Below are positions 47,949 to 59,998 of a stretch of 64,000 nt of DNA, piece by piece (the stretch's first letter is position 1; each line of letters opens with the position of its first letter). A model generated the notes under the pieces. That model was not told the origin of the DNA and ran no database searches. It saw only the letters and a program-made list of their open reading frames with translations. This DNA comes from Lunularia cruciata (taxonomy: Eukaryota; Streptophyta; Marchantiopsida; Lunulariales; Lunulariaceae), in contig OX419760.1 of assembly GCA_948567375.1 (NCBI GenBank), positions 23,188,001 through 23,252,000 of the forward strand, written 5' to 3'. The position numbers and the translations under genes were made by a program.

Positions 47949-49484
47949 CTATGGAAGCTTCAAACCCTTGGATGGTTTCTCATGCATTTTGGAGATGAGA
48001 AAGAGGCTCCTAGGTGGCAACATCTTTCCAAAGGACTTTGTACTCAATATGTTGTTGGCGGCCATGTTGAGTGTGGCACCATGCAAGGATATAATCAACT
48101 TCATACTCCTTATGGTCATTGATAGGGACGGAAGGAAGAGGAAGTTGGACATGAGTGGAAAGGAAGGTGGATTAGAAACAAAGGGTTTCAACTTGGAAAT
48201 ATGAAAGACAAGGTAGATTTGCAAATGATAAAGCAAGGCAAGTCAAGTCAATAAGCAATAGAAGAAATGATTTAGGTGACATCAAATGGGCCTATCCAAT
48301 TAGGAGCAAGTTTACAAACTTGGGTATTAAGTAGGAGAGGTAGGCTACTAGGAGAAAGCATGAGCTTATCACCAAGTTGAGAGGTGAGATCATGATAATG
48401 TTGGTCCGCGTATTATTTCTGATGATTTTGAGCAAAAAGAGATGAGATTCAGCTTGTTGTAGTGAGTGGGATATTTTGGTGAAGAAGGTAGAAGTATGAG
48501 GGACATGAGATAGAGGAGGAGAAAGAAGAGAATCTGGAACAAGTAGGTCTTGGCCAAAATTAAGGAAGAAGGGAGAGAATCTAGTGCTTGCCTTGTTTGG
48601 GATTATTATAGGTAAACTCAACAATTGCAAGACATTCATCCCAATTGGTATGGTGAATGTTGACAAAGACACCAAGTATAACCTTCAAGATGCAATGTTT
48701 GGTTTGTCCATCAGTTTGAGGTTGATAAGCTTTGGATAATGCAAGCTTGGTGTCGAGTACTTAGAAGAGTGCTTACAAAATTTTTTTGGTGAATCAAGGG
48801 TCACAATCGGAGATGAGTACACAAGGTATCTTATGATGCTTGAAGACATTATTGACATAGATTTGGACTAATGTTGGAGCATCCACTATATCAAAAGTTG
48901 ATGCCAAATAAATTTGCTTACTAAGCTTATTGACAAACACCACAATTATTGTGTGACCTTACTTTGTCTTGGGCAATTATGTGACGAGATCTAAGCTCAT
49001 GTGTTCCTATCAAGCAAATGAGATGGGAAGTGGTTGAAGGATTCCACTCAATTCTTGGTTGTTGGCCTTGTTCCGTTGGTAGCTCTCACAAGATCAGACA
49101 AACTCTCAAACATCTTAGGCTATATTGGGCCACCACCATTGGCATTGTAGGGTCTCCAAGGTATTGTATACCCTTATGTGGCCAGCAATTTGTAAGTCAT
49201 AGGCTTCTTGAAGGCGCACAAGTTGTAGATCATCCTTGGCTGAGACTAGATCTAGTTCTCACAAAATAGATGGCCTTCCTTGAAGGAAAAGGTGTTCTAT
49301 TCCTTGTCGTGAGCTGCAAGATAACCTTGTACCATTTGAAAAAAAGAATCTTGTTGTAAAGCAATACTAAACTTGATTTGGACTTTTGAGTCAATGGATA
49401 CTATTGTAATTGCCATTGTGATGAGAGTGGAAGTCTTCAAATTAGGTCGTTGTGATAGGGCATGGGAGATGACATGGAATCTAC
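47949..49484 (-). pseudogene. Element D RNase H tail, integrase and chromodomain-like end
   Basis: Minus strand, high to low: RNase H end RFHVISHALSQRPN (about 49430-49475), equivalent to the ADALSRRP signature; decayed integrase core; integrase C-terminal region FFLNFGQDLLVPDSLL and HSLQQAESHLFL (48292-48675); then VFHISKLKPFV and a degenerate chromodomain (47949-48236). Stops and frame changes throughout. Confidence 0.75.
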
Positions 49485-50085
49485 TATAATACCAATAGTT
49501 AGTCATATTATCTAGAAGTGAAAATTTTCTTAGTAACATTTAGAAAGATGTTATATATGATAGACTAAGTAGATCAAATAGAGATGTCACCAAAAGAGAA
49601 CTTCCACTAATAGGCTAGGAGTTGAAAATACCTTGAAATTTTGGAGCCAATTTTGGAGATCTAAATTGATGAATTAGGCCTAAAAAATGGAAAGATTTCT
49701 ATCCCTTTGGAAGAAAAAGTTTGGCTTTCTCCCCTAATTTTTTGTCTCATTGAGAGCTTTTCAACAATACCTCACCCATGTAATTTTTGAGTTTCTTATA
49801 AGAAGATTCTCTAAATATTCTTTCTCATCAAAATTGTTTGACCAACTAGATAGAACAAGGACCAACATGTCATCTATCATACAACCAATCTAAAGGTAGA
49901 GCTTACTAACATATCACCAATCCATGTATCTGATCCAAGGGTGGAGCTTCCATTGAAAGTATCCTCTTTATTATATAATAAAGAGAAGGTGCTCCTTTGG
50001 TGCATCAAGTTATTGAATGTAAAGGTTTGTGTTTCTTCTTCTCTTGTGTTTCTCTTGGAGGTTCTACTATCCTCAAAATATTACA
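49485..50085 (+). repeat. Element B 5' LTR
   Basis: Starts TATAATACCAATAG (TGTAATACC in the partner) and ends AATATTACA. CTTTATTATATAATAAAG near 49967-49984 is a likely promoter TATA region. Confidence 0.9.
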
Positions 50086-50086
50086 A

Positions 50087-50098
50087 TGGTATAAGAGC
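50087..50098 (+). other. Element B primer-binding site (tRNA-Met 3' end)
   Basis: TGGTATAAGAGC, one base off the usual TGGTATCAGAGC, 1 nt after the LTR. Conventional, in contrast with the copia element at 5180. Confidence 0.9.
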
Positions 50099-50099
50099 A

Positions 50100-53000
50100 A
50101 ATGTTTTAATCCAAGAGAGTAGATCACCCCTCTTAGAAGAACATGTGCTACTAAGATTGAGTAATTTTAAGGAGAAAAAGCATAGTGAAGCTGATAGACT
50201 ATGGTTGTTTTAGAGAGAGGATGGGATGGAGGTGCCTAGAGGACAATTTCTTGCACTTTGCTTTCCATTCTTGAATCCATTTTACATCAAGATTATGTAT
50301 ATCTAGCATGAGCAATTGAGATTATATCTTGTTTATCATTTTGGAGTAGAGTTCATGGACATAATGATGAATTCACCAAATCCAATGATTCTATTTATGA
50401 TGATATACAATAGAGAGTGAGATTTGCCAATCTACATTTTGTTATGATCCAATGGATCTAAATATACCAAATCCTTTCTCTTTTAACATGCAAGTAGAAA
50501 TCAATTATGTGATTAGACTAATAGTGATGTTTAGGGATTTTGTAATCCATCATTTTGGTGAGGAATATTATCAACAAGTGATAACCTCTAAGGTCCCAAT
50601 AATTTGTGCCTCTTTCAAAGTGATCATATTAACCTTCTATTGAAATAGGAAGTAGCAATTGAGTGTTTATCATGTGTACAAATCATAGAGCCATAATTGC
50701 ACCATCTAATGCAAGGAATATAGGGGATGTTGAATGAGTTTTGGGAGATCAAGATGACCATGGAGGCATTGCAAAGTCAAGTACAGACTTTCAAGAACAA
50801 TTAGGAATGCAAGAAGGAGAACCATCCTAAAACCCAATACCAACAGCCAAAGTACTTGGACAGTCACTCATGCCAATGGCATTGACTCCTATCAACAACA
50901 AAGCCACATTGTAACTGTGGATGAAGAAGATGTGCAACATTGAGCCTTTCATGGAGCAACGTTCCATGGGAGTAGGGGAAAACTAGATTTCAAGAATGAA
51001 TTAATACTTTTGATAATCAACAACTAAGATCACCAACCATTCCACGGGCGTGTTAAAATGTGGTTACTTGACCCACAAAGCTCTCACATGGTATGATGCT
51101 TGGGAACAATCAATGTTAGCAAAAAGAAGAGAGATCATTTGGATGGCAATGCAAGAAGGGTTGTTGAAAAATTTTCAACCGTGGATTCAATATGGATGAC
51201 CCAAACCCGACTATGGAGGTTGAAGTAGAAGAACAACATACAAGAGTACATGGAGGCATTTCTTGATCTATAGGTCACAAGAATTGATATGAGTTCATTA
51301 GAAGCTCTTGAAAATTTCAAATGGAGGGTAAAAGAGCAAATTTTCCAAGAGGTAATGGTACAAAATCCTTGCAATATTTTTGAAGTCATTGCTTGCGCCC
51401 AAAGAATAGTAGGGCACTTGGAAGAGGTGAAGGGGTAGTCCCAACTCAACATTGTTGGGCTAAAATACTACACCTTGAAGAACCCATTCCTATGGAATTG
51501 GACAATATTTGGTTTTGAGATCAAGGAGCATGATCACTCCAAGGAGAACGGGTATGGATCAAAGAAAATAAAGATAAAGTCCGACAAGGAGAAGAGACTT
51601 GAGCAAAAAAATGATGTTGTTACAATTGTGGCTGAGTTGGGCACATAGCCATCAATTATCATGTTTGTCTTCCTAGAGGCACTCGGCTTCCATATAGGTA
51701 ACCTTTGAACAACATGGAGAGATAAATTGAGGAAGAGGATGTTGAAATCACATCAAAAAAATAAAGATTACCAATAAATGTATCTCATGATCTTATTGGC
51801 TTGACAAAGAAGAGTAAAAGCAAGGACAAGGACAAAAAGAAGAGGACAAGTATGCAAAGGTGGAGGAAAACAAAACACAATTGATTGTTGAAAATGGAGT
51901 ACTAGAAGGCAATCAAGTGAGCGTATTGATAGACCTTGGAGCAATAGAGAATTTCTTGTCTCACTCTATTGCAATAAGGTTGAAGATGGATATAGAGAAA
52001 GATAAGAATGAAGAAGTAGAGTTACCTAATGGTTAGATAGAGAAGATTGAGTCATTACTTAAAAAGGTAAAACTCTCTATAAGAAAATATTTGAAGTAAT
52101 TGAGTGGAAAGTGATAGTATTAGCTTATTATGATGTGATCTTAGGCATGCCATGATTGAGCACTACAACCCCATGGTCAATTGGAGAAAGAAAGTAGTGA
52201 GAACCAGTCACTCAAAATTCTTTGGAGTTAAAGAAAGAGCACAAAGGTACAAATTGCCTCTCTATATCATAAGGATACCATTTATTGGTAAGATAGATAG
52301 ATATTTCATGGGTCTAATAAGAGAAGTCTAGAGTGTGCAACTCAATGCATAGAATCTTGAGAAATTAAAAGATGTGGTCAATGAATTTCAAAATGTCTTT
52401 CTTGATGATTTTCCCTCAAGATTACCTCCAAAAGGAGGGTAGATAATAATATTGAGATACTTCAGGAGAAATACCTCCTTGTAAGGCCCATATCAATTAT
52501 CACCTCATGAGTTGGAGGAGTGTAAGGTTCAAATCAAGGATATGCTAAAGAAAGTTTTATCCAACCTAGCATAGAGAAAGGGTTTATCCAACCTAGCATA
52601 TCACCATATGTGGCTCTTGTCTTGTTTGTGAAGAAGAAGGATGGGAGAATGCACATGTGCATTGACTATTGGGGACTTAATCAACAAACAAAAAAAGTTG
52701 CCAATTACCTTGCATAGATGACCTATTCAATCAACTCAAGTACCAAGCCAAGCACTTCACCAAACTTGATCTATGGAGCAATTCCAACCAAATCATGATT
52801 GCAAAGGAAGATGTACACAAAACTGCCTTTCAAACAAGGTATGGTCACTTTGAGTACTTGGTGATGCCATTTGGCATCACCAATGAACTGGCCACTTTCA
52901 TGAGTTTGATGAATGACATGTTTTTTTGATATTTGGATAAATTTATTATCATTTTCCGTGATCACATCTTAGTCTATAATATCACAATGATGTAGAACAA

Positions 53001-55190
53001 GCAACATCTACGATAAGTTCTCTAGATTCTACAACAAAATCAATTGTATGCCAAAATCTCAAAGTGCAAGTTTGGTAAGTCTGAAGTAGACTACTTGTAA
53101 CATAGAGTAAATGCAAAAGGTATACAAGTATTAATAGATAAAATAGAGGTCATTCAAAAATAGTGCACTTTAAACATCAAATTCAACTCAAGAGTTTCTT
53201 GAGATTGACAAGATTTTATTGTCAATTTGTCAAGGACTTCTCCAAGGTCACACACCCTCTAATGATATTACTTTGCAAGGAGAAGAAGTAGATTTGGGAG
53301 ATTGCATAAAAATTGGCCTTCTAGGAATTGAAAGATGCATTATTACATGTACCAATCTTGAAATAGTATGACCCAAAACGTCCAATCAAGCAAGAAATAG
53401 ATGCATGAAGCATTGCAATGGAAGCAATCCTACAATAGGAATGGAATGATGGATAGCACCTTATTGCATGTTTCTCTCAAAAGCTATTACCACCAAGATG
53501 CAACTATCACACCACCAAACAGGAAGAGCTCTTGTCTTGTTCAATGGTGTAATAGTTTCATTTGGGCATTGTCCTTGCAACCAAGCGTTGTTAGTACTAT
53601 CTTGGCAAAAAGCATTTGCAGTGGAGATAGACCACAAACCTTTAGTCTACCTTGAGACATAGAAAGATCTATCTCATGAACAAATTTGATTGGCACAGAG
53701 GAGACAATGATTCAACATGATGATCATATATGTGGAAGGCAAAAAGCAACTTGTAGATGCATTCACCCAAGTGCATATGGTAAAAAATCTGGTGGTAGAG
53801 GTTAAGATGAACCTAAAATTTTGGCCAAGGATTCTTCCATATACAAATATTGACCCGTAGATTGTAGGAGCTCAATCATCCAAGGGTGCAACTAGTATTC
53901 ATGGATTCACCTTTTGTGATGGCAAGTTATAGATCCAGGATGCCATAGACATAAGAACCACCATCCTAGCGGAATGTCATGATTTTTCCATTGCAAGTCA
54001 CTCCAAAGTGGACAAGACCTTAGATGCAATCAAACACCATTACTATTGGCCCAAGATGAGCAATGATATGATGGAGGATGTTCAAAGTTGCTTGCTCTAT
54101 CAGCAAAATAAAGCTTCTTATCAAGCTCTCACAAGACTTCTTCAACTCTTCCCTACTCCTACACAATGTTGGGAACAGGTAAGCATGGATCTAATTTATG
54201 AATTCCCAAGACTACCTCAGGGCTTGACTCCATTGTAGTCTTTATTGATAAACTCACCAAAATGATTCATATGCATCTTATCACCAAGGATTTGATTGCT
54301 TCACAATTAGCTCAATTGTACTTAGTTGTAATCTTTTCTTACCATGGTTTGTCTTGAGTGCTCATCATTGATAGAGGTACTCAATTCACTAGTTTGTTTT
54401 GGAGAACACTTTTTGGCATCTTCAAACCAAACTAGTCATGTCCATGGCTTACCATCCACAAACCAATGGATAAACCAAGGGGGCTAATTGCACTATTGAG
54501 GATATGCTTTGAGGCTTCATCTTAGATGAGCAAGGAAGGTGAGACACCTTACTTCCAATGGTGGAATTTGACTACAACAATTCAATGGATGCATCCACAC
54601 AAGTCACACCACTCTTCCTCATGTATGCAAAGCATCCTTTCATACTTTTTGAGATTGATGAAGAACCACCTGATGGGACTAAGGTTTACATTGTCAAAAA
54701 TTTTGTTTCTAGAATCCATCATGGTTTGAAGAACACCAAGCAAGGTTTCATATCCCCTAAAATCAATAGAAATAATATGTAGATGCACATTGCCAACACA
54801 TGGAGTTCAATGTTGGGGTCAAATCTGGCTATCCACAACCAACCTTGGAAGCTCACACCTCATTTTATTGAGCCTTTTCTCATCTTTCATTGAATGGGTA
54901 TAATAGCTAATCACCTCAAGCTATCGCCACACATGAAAATTCATCTAGTGTTCCAAGTTTCCTTACTACATAGATATGAATCTTGACCACTCTATTTTCC
55001 TTCATACAAGAAGTTCAACCTTGTCTAACACTCATTGATCACACAAAGGAATATGAAGTCAAATGCATTCTTTAGAAACACATCCATGGTAATTACCATC
55101 CAAATGTGGAATACCTGGTACATTGGAAAGGGTACCTTTGTATGAGGCAACATGGGAGCCAACATCCAACTTGACCCATGCACCGGTGTT
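50100..55190 (+). pseudogene. Element B gag-pol remnant with chromodomain
   Basis: Heavily interrupted. The zinc knuckle at 51618-51668 has its C-C-H-C residues but an internal TGA. Protease LIDLGAIENFLSH (about 51925-51965) has DLG instead of DSG. RT shows [11 protein letters not shown] (about 52650), [18 protein letters not shown] (about 52827), and the catalytic box reads RDHILVYN, so an essential Asp is lost (about 52960). Integrase has HHYYWPKM (54034-54057) and a core near 54170-54230. A chromodomain with YEVKCIL...VEYLVHWKGY is at about 55045-55140. Not functional. Confidence 0.85.
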
Positions 55191-55251
55191 AGTGAAATCT
55201 TTTGAGCAATAGTTTTGCAATGAGGACATTGCATCTAAAAAGGAAGAGGTT

Positions 55252-55842
55252 TGTAATACCAATAGCTAAACATACTATCTAAAGGTGAAATTTTGCTTGG
55301 TAATATCTAGAAAGATATTATATGATGGATTAAATAGATTAGATAGAGGTGTCATCAAAAGAGTACTTCCATTAAAAAGGTAGGAGTTGAAAATACCTTG
55401 AAAACTCTAGAGCCAACTTCAAAGACCTAAATGGATGAATTAGGCATCAAAAATAGAAAATTTATCCCTCTCCTCCCATCAAGAAAAAATTTAGCCTGTT
55501 TGCCCTATTATTTGCCTTGTTGAGAGCTTTCCAACAATATCTCACCCATGTGATTTTGAGCTTCTTACAAGAAGATTCCCTCTGGTCAAACCTATCTGAC
55601 CAACCAAATAGGACAAGGACCAACATGTCACCCATCCATGCAACTAATCCAAGGGTGGATCTGGCTAACATGTCACCAATCCATGTATCTGATCCAAGGA
55701 TGAACTTCCTTTGAGTGGATCCTCTTTGCTATATAATAAAGAGAAGGTGTTCCTTTGGGGCATCAAATTATTGAGTGTGAAGCTTTGTGTTTCTTCTTTG
55801 CTTTTATTTCTCTTTGGGGTCTCTTATCCTCAAAATATTATA
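55252..55842 (+). repeat. Element B 3' LTR
   Basis: Starts TGTAATACCAATAG after the purine run and ends AATATTATA (CA worn to TA). Same family as 49485-50085 and the solo LTR at 56142-56724. Confidence 0.9.
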
Positions 55843-56141
55843 CTTATCGGGTTTGCAATCAAGTTTGATGTCAGAAAATTGTAGTTGTTCCTCCCATTCA
55901 TGATATCAACTCTTCATGTGGTCCAAATGTAAACCTACAACAAATATTTGTGATCGGTTTGCATGATCACTTGTTTCTCCAAGAGATAATATCTCAATAC
56001 CTTGGTTACATATACAATTTCTAGTTGTTCTTAATCTCAAGTAGAGTTAGTTCTTTCTGTGGTGTTAGTCGGCAAGACACAAAGGCAATGGGATGTAACC
56101 CATAGGGAAATTCTTATTGCAACATGGCTCCAATGGCAAAG

Positions 56142-56724
56142 TGCAATACTCCAAGGACAAGAGAACTCTCCAAGAGAGATACAAGCAAGAAAATACAAGT
56201 TTCACACTCAATACTCCAATGCTCCAAAGAAGCACCTTCTCTTTATTATATAGCAAAGAAGATCCTCTCAAGTGAAGCTCCACCTTGGATCAAATACATG
56301 GATTGATGACTTGTTATTGATCTCCATCCTTGGATTAGTTGTTTGGATGGGTGACATGTCAATCCTTGTCCTATCTAGTTGGTCAGACGGGTTTGACCAA
56401 AGAGAATATTTAGGCAATCTTTATATAAGGAGCTCAGAATCGAGTGGGTGAGGTACCATTGGAAAGCTCTTGATGGGACAAATCATCATAAGGAAAAGGT
56501 CTCTCCTTGAGAGATTCAACCTTTATATTTTCCAGTCCTAATCATCCATTTAGGCCACCAAAATTAAAGTTTTGAGGCTATTTTTGGCTTTTGCCTTATT
56601 AGTAGAAGTACTCTTTTGGTGACATCTTTGTCTGATCTTCCTAGCCCATTGTATATAACATCCTTCTAGATGTTACCAAGCCAATTTTCACCTCCAAATA
56701 ATATGTCTAGCTACTTGAATTAAA
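56142..56724 (-). mobile_element. Solo LTR of the B family, inserted in D
   Basis: Reverse-complement match to the B LTRs along its length, with no internal sequence. Flanked by a perfect CAAAG duplication (56137-56141 and 56725-56729). Removing it joins the element D RNase H motif DASNFAIGA in frame. It probably arose by LTR-LTR recombination of a full insertion. Confidence 0.92.
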
Positions 56725-59534
56725 CAAAGTTAGAAGCATCATAATCAACCACACAAGTTAGTGGAGGATCATATGGTTGAAGAATGGGTCTTGAAGACAC
56801 CATATTTTTTAGCTTTTGTAATGCTTCTTCATGCTTGGTGTTCTATTGAAAAATTGAGGTCTTTCCTAAGAGATTGCTCAATGTTGTAATCACATGAGCA
56901 TAATAGTGTATGAACTATCAATAAAAACTTGCCAATCCATTAAATGTTCACACTTCTATGGCATCCTTTGGAGTAGACCAATCAGTAATGGCCTTGATTT
57001 TCTCCTCTTCCATCTTGATACCCTTTGATGAGACCTTATGACACAAGAAAGTAACTTCCTTCTGCCAAAAGACATACTTTGACTTCTTGTAATAAAACTT
57101 CCATTGATGTAGTCATCTTAGGATTTCTCCCATGTAGTTCATGTGTTCTATCTTTATCTTGCTATAGATTAAAATATCATCTAAAAACAACATCACATAG
57201 TGATCCAATAGCCCATCTAACATCTAATGCATTTGATATCAGACTATCGTAGCATTAGTGCATCCAAAGGGTAGAACTCTCCATTCAAAATACCTATACC
57301 TTGTGCAAAAGGCAATCTTTTGCACATCCTTCCTATCAATACAAAAAAATCTGCCAATTGATGCTTTAGAGATCCAACTTCTCCAAGTTGGAGAAGTATT
57401 GTGCTCCACTTAATTAATCTAGCAAATCATCAATTTGAGGTAAAGGATAAGCATTCTTCATTGTTTGTTTATTGAAGCCACAATAATCAATACAAAAGCA
57501 AGGCTCCCATCCTTCTTTGGGACAAATAGTACTACTGCTACTATGTCATACAATGTCATATAAAATCCTTGTCATATAAAACAACTTTGTAAGTGTTGTT
57601 CAAAGCTCCTCTACTTCCTTTGGCAAGAGCAAATAGATTGGTCTATTCACTAAAGTACTTCTTGGCAATAATTGAACCTTGAAATGCATCTCACGACTGG
57701 AGGGTAATCCCTTTGATAGATCACCCTTTGATAGCCTCTTGAACCATTGCTTGATGAGGCTTATTGCCCTCATTAGATTCTCCATGCACAATTGGCTTGA
57801 TCCACATTGTAAAAGTAAGAATATCTTCCTCCAAAGCTTGCAGTATGGTTGCTTTACTAACAAACATCCTATCTTAGGATTGATTATTCTTAGATGTCCT
57901 ACTCAAAAGTGCTGAATAATCTAATTGGTAATTCTTACCTTGGTATTGTACTTGAATTTGTTGTCGGGTCCAATCAAGTTGAACTTTATGACGTTCAAGC
58001 CAAGACAAACCTAGAATGACATCATAGTGTAGAGGTGCCACTACAAACCTCACACACTCCAAATACTCCTTCCTAATCTTGAATGTAATATGATGTGAGG
58101 TATGGAATATAAAAACCTTTCTACCATCCACTATAATCAATCTACTTCCAATTATTGACTTGATAGAAATATCTAATTCATTTCGCTAATTGCATAGACA
58201 TGCAATATTTTGAACTTCCAAAATCAACCAAAATTGTACAACCATGATTAGATATCATACCTTACAAGTGAAGTAAACTTGCATTGGTCAAGGCTTCAAT
58301 CCCTTTGGAACTAATCAATTCTCAATAGGTGAATCGAATTCTCTTATTGGGATTCTTTGTTTCCATGACCATCATGCTCTAGGAACTCTATTTGCGTGAT
58401 TTGTTAAGGTCATCTATTCTTGAATGGACATTCAAAAATATGATGTCCAATTTGGCAACAATAAAAGAAACAACCATTTTATTGCAATCTTTCCCTATAT
58501 GTAGTACCAAGTGATCTCTGTTAGATGGTATCAATCTATTTAGTGCCGACTCTTCCACTCGTATGTAAGGTGTTGGCAAGTTTTGTGAAGGTTGAGGTCA
58601 AGACCAAGTTGTTGCAACCAAGGAATTAAAGGGCTCAACCAATTGCATGGCTTTGTCCAAGTGTTTGGGCTCCTGCATGGTCACTTCCAATTTATTTCAT
58701 GACTTTAAACCCCTCACAAATCAATCCAAAGTTTCACCTTTGTATATATCTAGAATTTTCATTATCATGTTCTAAAATTGAGTGATGTAGCTTCTAACCA
58801 AACCAATCTGCTTCAATTTTGCCAATCTATCATGATCGGTTCATGTGGTATTTATAACTTGAAATTATCTAATTATTACACTCTTGAATTCTTCCCATGT
58901 TGAGATTGGTGCAAAAAAATGCCATTCAACTTGCTCCACGCAAAATCACCACCATAGTTTTTCCATTCTATCCAATTAGCTTGAAGCCAAGAGAATTTGT
59001 TTTTTTTATCTTGAAGATTTGTAGTTTCAAAATAACATTTGCAATCAAACAAAAAATTCTCCACTATGCAAAGGAGACTCTTGGGCTTGGGCTTTGGAAA
59101 TCAGATTTTCTCTTCTCCTTCTCAAAATAGTGCTCTCTCTACATGCTCTTGCATTGATGGTCTTGTTCTTCCAACAATTGAGTGAGGTGCTCAATTTGTT
59201 GTTGCATAGCGATGATAACTTTGGGTCTTGGCACCATGGCCACTACTCTATCAAACTACATATAATCCTCTAAGTTAACATGTAGATGCAACATGTCCAT
59301 TGTTCTCCATAAGTGATAATTGGAAGTACTAATAATTCATTGGGCAAAGTGATTGTATTCAAAAAATTGTGTTCAAAGGGTGAGATGATGAACTACATGA
59401 ATACAAATGGATACAAAAATCCCAATAGTTTGGTAGAAATGGATTTGGTGGTCCATAAATTCCATCCATCACATTTTTGCTTTGATAGCAATGTAAAAGA
59501 TCGAGGAGAGAAATAGGAGAATGGAAGATCAAAG
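56725..59534 (-). pseudogene. Element D gag, protease and reverse transcriptase remnant
   Basis: Minus strand, high to low: candidate primer-binding site TGCTATCAAAGC (about 59484-59495); gag; zinc-knuckle-like CCQIGHHIFECPF (about 58425-58465); protease/linker frame 57874-58140 with DVILGLSWLERHKVQLDW; RT with CIDYCGFNKQ and NAYPLPQIDDL (about 57430-57500) and an intact FLDDILIYS catalytic box (about 57175-57201); then the RNase H start up to the solo LTR. Several frame changes and stops. Confidence 0.82.
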
Positions 59535-59998
59535 TGAAAGATCACATTGGGACTCTTGAATGAGGGAAATTATGAATGCCTAGCATGAACTTGGGCTTTT
59601 TTATTTATAGAGAACATACAAGGCTCTTGAGAAACTTCTTAGGAAGCTTGCTAAAAGCCGCTTTCTTAGAGTGCAAACCAAGCTAACCAATAAGCTTCTT
59701 GAGAAACTTCCTTCTAGAAGCTACCTACTTGGCATATAAGCTAAGCTAGTTGGGAAACTTCCCTAGAAGCTTCCTCTTAAAAGCCACCTACTTGGCATGC
59801 AAGCTATGCTAGTCAAAAAAATTCTCAAGAAGCTTCCTCTTAGAAGTCACCGCTTGGCATATACATTACTCAATACTTAGAAAATACCAAATAGCTTCCT
59901 AGATACTTCTAGAATATTCTTATAATTCTTGGCTAATTTTGCCTATTTTCCACTTCAGTAGTCTCAACTAACTTGTATGTAAACTCTATATTATTACA
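59535..59998 (-). repeat. Element D 5' LTR
   Basis: 464 bp; plus-strand reading TGAAAGATCACATTGGGA... to TATTATTACA. Contains four diverged AAGCTTC-rich ~60-bp units. Confidence 0.88.

Larger units (their letters stand above)
49485..55842 (+). mobile_element. Gypsy chromovirus element B, full length, nested in D
   Basis: LTRs 49485-50085 and 55252-55842, TG..CA type (worn by G-to-A and C-to-T changes). Primer-binding site TGGTATAAGAGC directly follows the 5' LTR and a purine run AAAAAGGAAGAGG precedes the 3' LTR. Internal domains in gypsy order: gag, zinc knuckle, protease, RT, RNase H, integrase, chromodomain. It splits the RNase H end of element D. I could not settle its target duplication. 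Confidence 0.92.
47394..59998 (-). mobile_element. Gypsy chromovirus element D, nested in F and itself interrupted
   Basis: LTRs at 59535-59998 (5', minus strand) and 47394-47913 (3') in TG..CA form. Flanks CTGG (47390-47393) and TTGG (59999-60002) fit a 4-bp target duplication with one C-to-T change, and removing D makes the F protease frame continuous. Internal order on the minus strand: gag zinc-knuckle-like region (about 58420-58480), protease/linker (57874-58140), RT (about 56950-57560), RNase H split by a solo LTR and by element B, integrase C-terminus (48292-48675), chromodomain-like tail (47949-48236). Many stops; inactive. Confidence 0.88.

Noticed and set aside
51135-51452. Minus-strand 105-codon frame
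   Set aside because: Antisense shadow of the element B gag region.
49480-55847. Target duplication TACT/TACT for element B
   Set aside because: It needs LTR ends that do not fit the TG..CA form shown by the 3' LTR start and the primer-site position; left undecided.
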